A stretch of 35,085 nt of DNA from Bradyrhizobium elkanii WSM2783 (GCF_000472865.1 NZ_AXAP01000088.1:1-35085), one strand, 5' to 3'. Counted from the stretch's first letter, positions 15,985 through 24,677 are shown. Notes: generated from the sequence alone by a model not told the origin. Program-made: numbers and translations.

Positions 15985-16464
15985 ATGACCCCCGGCATGA
16001 ATATCGGTTTCGGTATTGCGCTCTCGCTCATGACGATGGCCACCGCGGCTTATGCCGACGAATTCAAGCTCTCCAACAACCAGCGCATCGCCTGCAGCCG
16101 TGGATTGTCCGCCGGCAAGCTTAACACGGCGACCTGCAAGTCCTACGCCTATCTGTTCAACACCAAGACCTCGGAATATTTTCGCTGCCAGGTCTCGCTG
16201 GCGCTGACGCGCGACAACAAGGAGGTTATCAACGTGCAGGCCGATGGCGGCTGCACCAAGCGGCCGCGCATCTTCGACACCGATGGCAACTATTCCTTCG
16301 ATGCCACTGAAACCGAGCCGCCGAACACCAACTCGTTCTTCGGTCCCGGCGGCTATTCGGTCTGGGCCAGTGATAACAACGTGCAGAAGGTGCGAGGCTG
16401 CATCACCATCTCTTCCGGCCTCGGCTCGGACATCTCGAAATGCATCGACATGACGTTCCAGTGA
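15985..16464 (+). CDS. Small secreted cysteine-containing protein, unknown function
   Basis: 159 residues. The start at 15985 has TAGGGA about 9 bases upstream; other ATGs at 15952, 15976 and 15997 are possible. A signal peptide runs to TAAYA-DE. The mature protein has six cysteines (in IACSRG, ATCKSY, FRCQV, GGCTK, RGCITI, SKCIDM), suggesting three disulfides in the periplasm. No family recognised. Its end is only 3 bases from the end of the convergent EAL gene, so the two transcripts must run into each other. Confidence 0.8.
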   Translation: MTPGMNIGFGIALSLMTMATAAYADEFKLSNNQRIACSRGLSAGKLNTATCKSYAYLFNTKTSEYFRCQVSLALTRDNKEVINVQADGGCTKRPRIFDTDGNYSFDATETEPPNTNSFFGPGGYSVWASDNNVQKVRGCITISSGLGSDISKCIDMTFQ

Positions 16465-16467
16465 ACG

Positions 16468-17685
16468 TCACGATTTCGATTCAGCGCTCGCAGCCGGCGA
16501 CGGCCGCGAGCGGGCGAACTTCTTCACCCCCATCGGCTTGCCGAACAGATAGCCCTGCACCAGGTCGAAGCCGACCGCATGGGCGGTGAGAAAGTCGGCG
16601 CGGGTCTCGACGCCCTGGGCGAGCGCCCGCGCGCCGTGGTCGTGGGCGAGCTCGACGACATGTTTGCACACGGTCTGCTTCAGCCGGTCGTCGGCGGCGC
16701 CGGTGACGAATTGATGATCGATCTTCAGTTCGACGAAGGGGAAGTTCTTTAGCCCCATCAGCGATGGCCACTCCGTGCCGACCTGGTCGACCGATATCGC
16801 GATGTTGTGGAACCGCACCTGCCGCGCGACCTCGATCACGAGGTCCAGGTTCTCGATCACCTCGGCGCTTCCGATCTCGAGCAGGAGGCCGCCGAACGCG
16901 GGATGCTGCGGCACGCGGCGGCATAATTCGCGCACGGCTTGCGGATCGCTCAGGAACGATACCGGCAGGTTGATCGAGAGATCCACCGGTCCTTTCTGCT
17001 CCAAGAGATAGTGCCAGTCCTCGATGGCGCGACCGACCACGAATTCGGACAGCGCATGGAAATGCGGATCGCTTTCATCGGGAATGAAATAGGCCGGCGG
17101 CACCACACCCCACGCCGGATGCCGCATCCTGACGAGAGCCTCCGCGCCCGCGGGCACCAGCGTGCGCAGGTTGATCCTCTGCTGGTACCACAATTCGAGC
17201 CAGCCGGCCTTGAGCGCCTCTGCCACGTCGACCGCGGGGCTCGGCGCGGGCTCCTGCGGCAGCAGCATCGCAACGCTGTCGCGCAGCGTTCCGGCGCCGA
17301 ACGGCGTCGCCAGCGGCGGCAGCATGGCTACGCCGTATTCTTCGCCAATTTGCCTGACCGCTTTTACCATAATCGACTCGGGCGGGCCGATGACGAGAAC
17401 CTTGCCGGCGAAATTCTTCCTGACCAGAACCTCCAGAATCCTGCCGACCTCGATCCCGTTGACGGAGACACCGAGCACAAGCAGGTCAGGCCGATGCGCG
17501 TCCAGCGCGCCATCCAGTTCGGTGGCCTCGCCGCACTCCGACGTGATGAAGCCGAGATCCTCGAGAGCATCGGAAAGAAAGGTACGAAGGTGCTTCTTGC
17601 TATCCGCGACGCAAGCCCGCGGCGTCAATTTGCGATGACCGAACCAGCCGGGTCGTGCGTATTCCTTGGGGTTGATTTGATTCAT
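16468..17685 (-). CDS. Receiver-EAL protein with degenerate catalytic motifs
   Basis: 405 residues, cytoplasmic. Residues about 24-145 form a CheY-like domain, but the phosphoacceptor position in PDLLVLGVSVNG holds Gly72 instead of Asp. Residues about 155-390 form an EAL domain. The EAL signature itself is present (E182-A-L in GAEALVRMRHP), as are N239 (LSINLPVSF), E270, K321 (ELKIDHQFV) and QGYLFGKP. The other metal sites are changed: ELTE is EIGS, the DDFGTG loop is VDQVGTEW (D300, Q301), and AEGVET is AQGVET (Q357). It is therefore more likely a c-di-GMP sensor or protein-binding regulator than an active phosphodiesterase; this is inferred from residues. It is monocistronic. Confidence 0.88.
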   Translation of the reverse strand: MNQINPKEYARPGWFGHRKLTPRACVADSKKHLRTFLSDALEDLGFITSECGEATELDGALDAHRPDLLVLGVSVNGIEVGRILEVLVRKNFAGKVLVIGPPESIMVKAVRQIGEEYGVAMLPPLATPFGAGTLRDSVAMLLPQEPAPSPAVDVAEALKAGWLELWYQQRINLRTLVPAGAEALVRMRHPAWGVVPPAYFIPDESDPHFHALSEFVVGRAIEDWHYLLEQKGPVDLSINLPVSFLSDPQAVRELCRRVPQHPAFGGLLLEIGSAEVIENLDLVIEVARQVRFHNIAISVDQVGTEWPSLMGLKNFPFVELKIDHQFVTGAADDRLKQTVCKHVVELAHDHGARALAQGVETRADFLTAHAVGFDLVQGYLFGKPMGVKKFARSRPSPAASAESKS

Positions 17686-18045
17686 GCCCGCCCTTTCCCG
17701 TGATGTCGATTTGACTCGTACATCTCCGTGGCGGCCTTAATCGGGAAATTTGAGGACCCTCCTTTCAAATCCCCATGAATGCTTAGGTAGGGTTAAAGAG
17801 ACAAATAAAGCTAAAATTGTAATGAATAATCGAAGCAGATCAGCGCATCGGCGGCCTCAAATGCCGTGCTCCGACGCCATTCGGTCCGAACTGCTCGCAA
17901 GCGATTGCAATGGTGCGCCGCCGCGTCGTTTCGCGGCGGCAGCACGCGTTAATGTCTGTGGTTGTTTATCGTTGTCGCCGTGATCGATTCCCGTTTTGAG
18001 AATAGCGTTCACGTGATCGATGCCGCTACCGATCGTTCTTTGTTT
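17686..18045. other. Intergenic region without a gene, upstream of the EAL gene
   Basis: About 360 bases. A relatively AT-rich stretch at about 17750-17835 contrasts with the GC-rich surroundings and probably holds the promoter of the EAL gene reading leftward; I could not fix -35/-10 boxes. A GCCGCCGCG/CGCGGCGGC hairpin lies at about 17920-17941. Short reading frames here carry no recognisable domain. Confidence 0.5.
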
Positions 18046-18095
18046 GAGCATGATCTTTTCGGAAAAACCGGTCTCCACTTTTCCGGATCATGCTC
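18046..18095. repeat. Palindromic repeat (GAGCATGATC...GATCATGCTC)
   Basis: GAGCATGATC at 18046-18055 pairs exactly with GATCATGCTC at 18086-18095, with CTTTTCGGAAAA/TTTTCCGG pairs inside. The right arm touches the stop codon of the beta-propeller gene (18095-18097), so the repeat forms the 3' end of that gene and probably terminates or stabilises its mRNA. I recall this sequence as a frequent intergenic repeat in Rhizobiales. Confidence 0.8.
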
Positions 18096-19264
18096 TAGTG
18101 CCCCATGCGCGCCGAAGCCGGGTGACCCGGCACCTTGAAGCGTTTTCCGGTGTCGCTGACCTTCCCACCATCGACTTTCAGGATCGAGAAATCCTGGGTC
18201 AGGTAATTTCCGGCCAGCAGGTACTTGCCGTCCGGCGTGAACACGACGGCTTCGGGCAAGCCACCGACCTCGATGTCCTGAGTCTTGGTCACCTTCTTGC
18301 CGTCGATCTTCAGCACCGTGAGGCTGCCGTTCTTCTGATGGTAGTATGCATTCTTCATGTTGGAGCCGCGCAAAATGGCGGCGACAGCGAGATCTCCCTT
18401 CGGCGAAATCGCAAAGCCCTCGGGGCCGTCGCCGACCACCACACGATCGATGATGCGCGGCGGACTGCCTTCGAGATCGATCACGCTCGTGGTGTCGACG
18501 CTGCCGTCGGATGAGCCGGCGCCGCCATTGTCGGCCGTCAGTGCGAGTTTGCCGTTCGGTGTCACCGCGACATTGTATGGCCATTGGCCCGTCGGCAGAT
18601 CAACCTTGTTGTAGGTCACCTTGTCTCCGGCGATATCGAGCACCGAGACCTTGTGCGCGGGGAAGCGGACAGCAAGCGCCCGCTTGCCGTCCGGCGTGAA
18701 CGCCACATGGGCGACGCTGTCGGGCAACGCAATCGTGTCGGTGACCTTGACGTCAGTCCCATTGATCGAGAGCACGCTAACGGAATTGTCGCCGCGATTG
18801 GCGACCAACGCCATCTTGCCGTCCGGACTGATGCTGAGCCCGGACGGCTGCTTGCCGACGGTCACGGTTGCTGCCAGCTTCGGCGGGTTGGCCTTGAGAT
18901 CGATGACATAGACCTTGTTGTCCGGCACCTGCTTCAGCGCATCGCCGTCCTTCACATCGACTGAATCGGCGACGAGAGCGATCGAGCCGGTCGGGTCGAT
19001 GTCGAGATTGACCGGCGGTCCCACCACCGAATTCTTCAGCGGCAGTGAGGCGACGGTCTTGGGATTTTCGGGATTGGCGAGGTCGAGGATGAGAACCTGG
19101 TCCTTGCCGGGCGCCGACAGGATCGGTTTTCCATCGTCATCCCATAACACCTTCTCGTCGAGCCCGACGATCATGAAAGGTTTCGCATGGACAGGATTGA
19201 ACGTGAGATTGCAGAGCAGGACTGCGGCTCCCAAAGATAGTCCGACGGCGCGGTAAGCAGGCAT
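18095..19264 (-). CDS. Exported YncE-like beta-propeller protein
   Basis: 389 residues with a signal peptide (about 1-27, ending VHA-KP). The mature protein has repeated blades, each with an 'SPDGK-x-A-x-VAN' or 'TPDGK' hairpin: DPTGSIALVAD, SPDGKMALVAN, TPDGKRALAVR, TPNGKLALTAD, SPKGDLAVAA and TPDGKYLLAGN. This gives at least six visible blades of a seven-bladed YVTN/lactonase-like propeller. No catalytic centre is recognisable. Such periplasmic propellers bind partners or ligands and often lie near dehydrogenase or transport genes. Here the next gene upstream is a Bug receptor on the same strand, 99 bases away, so they could be co-transcribed. Confidence 0.9.
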   Translation of the reverse strand: MPAYRAVGLSLGAAVLLCNLTFNPVHAKPFMIVGLDEKVLWDDDGKPILSAPGKDQVLILDLANPENPKTVASLPLKNSVVGPPVNLDIDPTGSIALVADSVDVKDGDALKQVPDNKVYVIDLKANPPKLAATVTVGKQPSGLSISPDGKMALVANRGDNSVSVLSINGTDVKVTDTIALPDSVAHVAFTPDGKRALAVRFPAHKVSVLDIAGDKVTYNKVDLPTGQWPYNVAVTPNGKLALTADNGGAGSSDGSVDTTSVIDLEGSPPRIIDRVVVGDGPEGFAISPKGDLAVAAILRGSNMKNAYYHQKNGSLTVLKIDGKKVTKTQDIEVGGLPEAVVFTPDGKYLLAGNYLTQDFSILKVDGGKVSDTGKRFKVPGHPASARMGH

Positions 19265-19363
19265 TGGCGTTTCTCCCGGTTGCGCCGGCCACTGGCGGGC
19301 CGGTTTCGCGCAGGGAAAATTAAGCAGGGAATACGATCCTTGCCAATGACTGAACTGCCATCG

Positions 19364-20371
19364 TCACTCCGGCTTGATGCCCGCGAATTCGGCGACCTTG
19401 CCCCATTTCTCGGTCTCCGCCAGCACGTAAGCCTGCATGTCCTGGGCCGAACCGCCGACGGGGTCGGCGCCGAGCTTGCGCAGGCGTGCAATCCCGTCCT
19501 CGGTCTTGAGGAATTTGTCGACGCTCGCGTTGAGGCGGACGATGATCTCCTTCGGCGTTTTCGCAGGAGCCGCGATCGTGAACCAGGAGGCGGCGTCATA
19601 GCCGGGCACGCCCGCCTCCGAGATCGTCGGAAGGTCGGGCAATAGCGGCCAGCGCTTGGAAGTGGACACCGCAAGCGGACGGATCTGTCCGGCTTCGGCG
19701 AAGGGCTGCGCGGCGGGGAGGTTGTCGATCATCAGATGCACGCGGCCGGCGATCAGGTCGGTCAATGCCGGCGCGCTGCCCTTGTAGGGCACATGCGTGA
19801 TCTCGACCCCGGTCATCGAGCGGAACAGCTCGGTCGAGACATGCGCGGTGCTGCCGAGCCCAGGCGTGCCGTAGAACAATTCGCCACGCTTCGACTTGGC
19901 GTAGTCGATCAGTTCGGCGACCGACTTCACCGGCAGCGAGTTGGTGACCGAGCAGAGATTGGGCACCCGCGCGATGATGATGACCGGCGCGATATCCTTC
20001 GGCGGATCGAACGGCATGTTGCTGAACACGAACGGATTGATCGCATGCGTGCCGGGCGTGCCCACGAGGAACGTGTAACCGTCGGGATCGGCCTTGGCGA
20101 CAGCGTCGGCCGCGATATTGCCGCCGGCGCCGGTCTTGTTCTCGACGATGAACTGTTGGCCGAATTCCTCGGAGACCTTGGCCGCGACCACGCGGGCCAG
20201 GATGTCGGTGGTGCCGCCGGCGGCAAACGGCACCAGGAGCTTGACCGGCCGCGTCGGCCATTCGGCGGCGCGCGCCAGCCGCGGCAGCATTGATGCGCCG
20301 GCAAGCGCGGCGGTGCCTCGCAGCAGCGAGCGGCGGCTAAGATTTGACGAAGCGACGGTAGAAGAAGGCAT
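19364..20371 (-). CDS. Bug/TctC family solute receptor (orphan), Tat-type signal
   Basis: 335 residues. Unlike the copy at 13 kb, its N-terminus has SRRSLLRG (about 12-19) before a hydrophobic stretch, a twin-arginine export signal. The family core is intact: WPTRPVKLLVPFAAGGTTD, VENKTGAGGNIAAD, AKADPDGYTF, YGTPGLGSTAHVSTELF and VPYKGSAPALTDLIAG. It binds an unknown small carboxylate in the periplasm. No TctA/TctB genes are nearby. It precedes the beta-propeller gene on the same strand and follows a repeat, so it probably starts that transcript. AAGGA lies 8 bases before the ATG. Confidence 0.93.
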   Translation of the reverse strand: MPSSTVASSNLSRRSLLRGTAALAGASMLPRLARAAEWPTRPVKLLVPFAAGGTTDILARVVAAKVSEEFGQQFIVENKTGAGGNIAADAVAKADPDGYTFLVGTPGTHAINPFVFSNMPFDPPKDIAPVIIIARVPNLCSVTNSLPVKSVAELIDYAKSKRGELFYGTPGLGSTAHVSTELFRSMTGVEITHVPYKGSAPALTDLIAGRVHLMIDNLPAAQPFAEAGQIRPLAVSTSKRWPLLPDLPTISEAGVPGYDAASWFTIAAPAKTPKEIIVRLNASVDKFLKTEDGIARLRKLGADPVGGSAQDMQAYVLAETEKWGKVAEFAGIKPE

Positions 20372-20476
20372 TTGGAGGTCCTTGAGCGATGCGGAAGGAT
20401 AGGCGCCGAAAAATCGAGCGGCGCACGATGGCGCCGCTCAGCCGGTGGTCAGGAATTGTGGTTGAGGCGTGTCATA

Positions 20477-20520
20477 GCGTTTTCGAGCGAAGTGGATACC
20501 GGTTCGCGTGAAGAAAACGC
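20477..20520. repeat. Palindromic repeat (GCGTTTTC...GAAAACGC)
   Basis: GCGTTTTC at 20477-20484 pairs exactly with GAAAACGC at 20513-20520; the loop contains GAAGTGGATACCGGTTCGCG. It sits 16 bases after the end of the TAXI receptor gene (leftward transcription), a likely 3' stem for the TRAP operon. I recall it as another common Rhizobiales intergenic repeat. Confidence 0.75.
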
Positions 20521-20535
20521 GTCAAAACAAAAGAG

Positions 20536-21510
20536 CTAGCCGTCGATGCCCTTTTCCTTGAAATACTTCAATGCGCCCGGATGGAACGGGATCGGGGAGC
20601 GATCCTGGCGCTGGTTGTCGAGCGAGAAGCTCTCGGCTTCCTTGTGCACGGCGACGATGTCGGCCTTCTTTTCCACCAGCGTCTTGACGATCGTATAAGC
20701 ATCGTCGTTGCTCATCTTGTCCCCGGTGACAACCAGGTTCCAGACCTCGGTGATGGAATTGTCCTTGTCGTAGCCCGGATACGAGCCTGCCTTGATCTTG
20801 CTGGCGGAGTAGAGCTTGCCGTATTTGGCGTTCATCTTCTCGGCCAGGTCGCCATGATCGATCAACTTCATCTTGACGCCGGGGGTCGCCGCGAGGTCGG
20901 TCACCGCCGCGGTCGGGATGCCCCCGACCCAGAAGAATGCATCGATCTTGCCGTCCTTGATGGCGTTGACGGATTCGGCAACGCCGAGCCGCTCGCGCTT
21001 CATGTCCTTGTCCTTGTCGAGGCCGGCGGCTTCGATGACGCGGAATGCCATCACTTCGGTGGCGCTGCCGGGCGAACCCGTCGAAACGCGCTTGCCCTTG
21101 AAGTCCGCCATGGTCCGGATGCCGGTGCCCTCGACGGTCACCACATGCATGCGGTTCGGATAAACGACGAGGAGGGCCTGCAGCGGTACCTTGTTGTTCT
21201 TGAACTTGTCCTGGCCCTGCAGCGCGTCGAGCGCGGCATCGGCCATGGTGAAGCCCATTTCGCTCTGCCCGGTGCCGATCAGCTTGAGATTGTCGACCGA
21301 GCCGCCGGTGACCTCGGCGGTGGCCTGCACGTTGGGAAGATTCTTCGAGAGAACGTTGGCGATCGCGCCGCCGAGCGGATAGTAGACGCCGCCGGTGCCG
21401 CCGGTGCCGATCGACATGATCTTCTGCTGCGCATGAACGATGCCGGCAAAGGCGAGACCGGCCGAGATCGTCACAGCCAGCATCGCCACGGTCTTTTTCA
21501 GTTTCTTCAT
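20536..21510 (-). CDS. TRAP transporter receptor, TAXI family
   Basis: 324 residues with a Sec signal peptide (1-27, ending VHAQ). Family marks: MSIGTGGTGGVYYPLGGAIA at the start of the mature protein, VTGGSVDNLKLIGTGQSEMGF, and FKGKRVSTGSPGSATEVMA. TAXI receptors deliver solutes to fused TRAP permeases, which is exactly the downstream/upstream pairing here. Known or proposed ligands of TAXI proteins are small carboxylates such as glutamate or 2-oxoacids; the ligand here is unknown. It lies 15 bases after the permease gene and is transcribed with it, so permease first and receptor second, the reverse order of the TRAP operon at 5.6-9.4 kb. Confidence 0.94.
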   Translation of the reverse strand: MKKLKKTVAMLAVTISAGLAFAGIVHAQQKIMSIGTGGTGGVYYPLGGAIANVLSKNLPNVQATAEVTGGSVDNLKLIGTGQSEMGFTMADAALDALQGQDKFKNNKVPLQALLVVYPNRMHVVTVEGTGIRTMADFKGKRVSTGSPGSATEVMAFRVIEAAGLDKDKDMKRERLGVAESVNAIKDGKIDAFFWVGGIPTAAVTDLAATPGVKMKLIDHGDLAEKMNAKYGKLYSASKIKAGSYPGYDKDNSITEVWNLVVTGDKMSNDDAYTIVKTLVEKKADIVAVHKEAESFSLDNQRQDRSPIPFHPGALKYFKEKGIDG

Positions 21511-21525
21511 CCTGTCACTCCCTCA

Positions 21526-23565
21526 TTAAATCGTAAGCGCCGGTTCCTTCGGCGTCGGTGTTCTCGCCTGCCACAGCAGCACGCCGAGGCCAATGATCAG
21601 GCCCGGCACGTAGGTGTAGCTGATATCGCGGCCGATCATCCATTCGACGATCGCCTCGATCAAACTCGGAAACACCAATAGCAATCCGGATAGCAGAAGC
21701 AGGCCGCGTTCGATCGGCGTAGTTTGTCGCAGGGCCCAGTTCTGGGCAAACGCGGCCAGCGCCAGCAGTCCGATGGTCGCCTTGAGCGTGATTTCGAGGA
21801 TATCGACCCACGAGCCGCCTTTGGGGATCGCCAGCAGGAGGCCGACGCCCTGCGGGTCGAGCACGAACACGAACGGCACCAGGAAGGCCGGCAGCGTGTA
21901 TTTCCACGATTGCAGCGTCGTGCGGTAGGGATCGCCGCCGGTGATGGCGGCAGCCGCAAACGGCGACAGCGCTGTCGGCGGCGACACCTCCGACAGCACG
22001 GCGTAATAGAAGATGAACATGTGTGCGGCGTAATCGGGCACGCCGAGCTTGATCAGCGCCGGCGCTGCGATCACGGCGCAGATGATGTAGGAGGCGGTCA
22101 CCGGCACCGCGAGACCGATGATCCAGACGATCAGCGAAGTGTAGATCGCGGTCAGTAGTAAGCTGCCGCCGGCATAGCTGATCACGATCGACGAGAATTT
22201 CAGGCCGAGGCCCGTCAGCGTCACGATGCCGACGACGATGCCGGCGCATGCACAGGTGGTCGCGGCATTGAGCGCGCCGATCGAGCCGTCGGCCAGCGCC
22301 TTCACCAGCTTCGAGGGCACCAACGCCGTTTCCTTCCGCAGGAAGCTCAACGCGAAGGTGACCACAACGGCATAGAACACCGACAGTGACGGCGAGTAGC
22401 CGATGATCATGAACACGACCACGGCGGCCAATGAGACGAAGTGAAAGCCGTAGCGCTTGGTCATCTGGCCGAGCGTCATCTCCGGCTTGAAGTTGACGTC
22501 CTTGGCGCCGAATTTGCGGGCATCCAGTTCGACCATGAACAGCAGCGACATGTAATAGAGGCAGGTCGGGATGGTCGCCATCCAGATCACGTCGAGATAG
22601 CTGATCTTGAGAAATTCGGCGATCAGGAACGCGGCCGCGCCCAGCACCGGCGGCGACAGGATCGCGCCGAGGCCACCGGCCGCCAGCAATCCGCCGGCGG
22701 CGTTTTTCTCAAAACCCGCTTTGGCCAGCATCGGATAGGCCACAGTGCCGATCATCACGGTGGTGGCAACGCCCGAACCTGAGGGGCCGCCGAGCAGGAA
22801 CGACGACAGCACGACCGTCCGTCCTGCGCTGTTCGGCTTGCCGCCCATCAGCGCCAGCGAGAAGTCGATGAAGAACTTCCCGGCGCCGGATTGCTGCAGG
22901 AATGCGCCGTAGATCGTGAACAGGATGATCAGGGTAGCCGACACATCGACGGCGACGCCGAAAATGCCTTCCAGCGTGATGAAGAGATGGCCGACCAGGC
23001 GGGACAGGTCGTAGCCGCGGTGGGTCCACGGCGCTGGCAGGTGCGGACCGAGCATCGCATAGGCGATGAAGAACAGCGACACCACGGGCATGATGGGTCC
23101 GGTGGTGCGCCGCGTCGCCTCGAGCAGCAGCACGATGAAGACAATGCCGACGATGACATCCAGGTGGTCGGGCGTGGTGGCGCGGTCGGTGAAATCCTCG
23201 CCGCCCCACAGCGCATAGACGATGGTTGCGACCGCAACGATGCCCGGCACGATGTCCCACCAGCGGACGCGGTTGCGAAACCGCGTGGCGAGCGGAAACA
23301 AGAGGAAGCTCAGCACCAGCGTGAAGGCGACATGGGTATAGCGGAGTTCCTGGGTCGGAACGATCGCGTAGGCCGCATAGAGGTGGAACAGGCTCATGAC
23401 CACCGCGATCGTGGTCGAAATGCGTCCTGCCCATCCCATCAGGCGGTTGGTCGCGCCTTCCTCGGCCTCTACGAAGGTTTCCGCTTTCTGCAGCGCCTCC
23501 TCGGAGATGGCGACGACTTCGTCATTGGACGACGATTTGCCTGACGGTCGGCCTTCTGTGGTCAT
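21526..23565 (-). CDS. TRAP transporter fused permease (DctQM type)
   Basis: 679 residues, the small and large TRAP permeases joined in one chain. The first four spans (about 45-165) correspond to the Q part; the rest is the M part. Typical M segments are FSLALMGGKPNSAGRTVVLSSFLLGGPSGSGVATTVM-like (seen at about 232-270), GGLGAILSPPVLGAAAFLIAEF, and VLSEVSPPTALSPFAAAAITGGDP near the end. A charged, soluble N-terminal extension of about 40 residues precedes span 1. It works with the TAXI receptor encoded 15 bases downstream. The start has GGGGGA 4 bases upstream. The 206-base gap to the divergent dehydrogenase must hold its promoter. Confidence 0.95.
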   Translation of the reverse strand: MTTEGRPSGKSSSNDEVVAISEEALQKAETFVEAEEGATNRLMGWAGRISTTIAVVMSLFHLYAAYAIVPTQELRYTHVAFTLVLSFLLFPLATRFRNRVRWWDIVPGIVAVATIVYALWGGEDFTDRATTPDHLDVIVGIVFIVLLLEATRRTTGPIMPVVSLFFIAYAMLGPHLPAPWTHRGYDLSRLVGHLFITLEGIFGVAVDVSATLIILFTIYGAFLQQSGAGKFFIDFSLALMGGKPNSAGRTVVLSSFLLGGPSGSGVATTVMIGTVAYPMLAKAGFEKNAAGGLLAAGGLGAILSPPVLGAAAFLIAEFLKISYLDVIWMATIPTCLYYMSLLFMVELDARKFGAKDVNFKPEMTLGQMTKRYGFHFVSLAAVVVFMIIGYSPSLSVFYAVVVTFALSFLRKETALVPSKLVKALADGSIGALNAATTCACAGIVVGIVTLTGLGLKFSSIVISYAGGSLLLTAIYTSLIVWIIGLAVPVTASYIICAVIAAPALIKLGVPDYAAHMFIFYYAVLSEVSPPTALSPFAAAAITGGDPYRTTLQSWKYTLPAFLVPFVFVLDPQGVGLLLAIPKGGSWVDILEITLKATIGLLALAAFAQNWALRQTTPIERGLLLLSGLLLVFPSLIEAIVEWMIGRDISYTYVPGLIIGLGVLLWQARTPTPKEPALTI

Positions 23566-23771
23566 GCTTCCCCCAGTACGCTCTCTCTAACCCGGCTGGA
23601 CGGCCGGGTCTTGGGCCGCGCATTCATGCTGGTTTGGGGCAAACGTTGCAAGGGGCATCGCGCCTGCGACTTTCGGATGATGCATGCGGAGTGTGCATCG
23701 GGCACATCAGCCGGACCGGGTTGACCGCGGGCGCCGGGCTGCAATACGAACACTAACAAGGGGAGAAGCCA

Positions 23772-24575
23772 ATGGATCGGCTCAAGGGCAAAATCGCGAT
23801 GGTGGTCGGCGCCGGCTCGATCGGGCCGGGCTGGGGCAACGGCAAGGCGACCGCCGTCACCTTCGCGCGCGAGGGTGCCGCCGTGTTCTGCGTCGATCGC
23901 AACGCGGCCGCAGCAGAAGAGACGGCCGGCATCATCACCGGCGAGGGCGGCAAGGCGGCAGCGTTCACCGCGGACGTCTCCCGTGCGGCCGACGTCGAGG
24001 CGATGGTCGCCGCATGCCTGAAGACGTACGGCCGCATCGACGTGCTCGACAACAATGTCGGTATCGCCGAGATGGGCAGCGTGGTCGAGGTGAGCGAGGC
24101 GGAATGGGACCGCGTGTTCGCCGTCAACCTCAAGAGCGCCTATCTTGCCATGAAGCACGTGATCCCGGTGATGCAGAAGCAGGGCGGCGGCTCGATCATC
24201 AACATCTCCTCGATCGCCTCGATCCGCCATCTCGGCATCTCCTATGTCACCTACGCCACCACGAAGGCCGCGATGAACCAGATGACGCGCACCAGCGCGG
24301 TGCAGTTCGCGCGCGACCATGTGCGGGTGAACGCGATCCTGCCCGGTCTGATGAAGACGCCGATGGTGGCGCATTCCGCCGGCCTCGCCGCCAGCTATTC
24401 CGCGGGCGACGTGGAAGCGATGTGGCGCGCCCGCGACGCGCAGGTGCCGATGGGCCACATGGGCGACGCCTGGGACGTCGCCAACGCTGCCCTGTTCCTG
24501 GCTTCGGATGAATCGAAATACGTCACCGGCATTGAGCTCGTCGTCGACGGCGGCGTGACGCTGAAGGTGAGTTGA
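23772..24575 (+). CDS. Short-chain dehydrogenase/reductase (SDR family)
   Basis: 267 residues, NAD(P)-dependent oxidoreductase with a Rossmann fold. The cofactor loop is an unusual variant, GAGSIGPGWGNGKA (about 13-26), rather than the plain TGxxxGIG, with extra residues. Then come NNVG (about 94-97, in place of NNAG), the catalytic Ser in NISSIAS (about 146-147), and Y161/K165 in YATTK. The end (YVTGIELVVDGGVTLKV) is classic. It is close to FabG-like and sugar or hydroxy-acid dehydrogenases; substrate unknown. It is divergent from the TAXI-TRAP operon, so it may process the imported solute; that is inference. GGGGAG lies 7 bases upstream. Confidence 0.92.
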   Translation: MDRLKGKIAMVVGAGSIGPGWGNGKATAVTFAREGAAVFCVDRNAAAAEETAGIITGEGGKAAAFTADVSRAADVEAMVAACLKTYGRIDVLDNNVGIAEMGSVVEVSEAEWDRVFAVNLKSAYLAMKHVIPVMQKQGGGSIINISSIASIRHLGISYVTYATTKAAMNQMTRTSAVQFARDHVRVNAILPGLMKTPMVAHSAGLAASYSAGDVEAMWRARDAQVPMGHMGDAWDVANAALFLASDESKYVTGIELVVDGGVTLKVS

Positions 24576-24586
24576 CGTACGGTGCC

Positions 24587-24667
24587 GTAGGGTGGGCAAA
24601 GCGCAGCGTGCCCACCATCCACGTTCGGTGCAAGAAAGGTGGGCACGCTGCGCTTTGCCCACCCTAC
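24587..24667. repeat. Palindromic repeat (GTAGGGTGGGCAAAGCG type), copy 2
   Basis: Arms of 30 bases at 24587-24616 and 24638-24667 pair without any mismatch, loop 21 bases. It fills the whole 102-base gap between the convergent dehydrogenase and antiporter genes, so it may serve both as a terminator-like stem. It is the best preserved copy in the window. Confidence 0.92.
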
Positions 24668-24677
24668 AAATCCTCCG

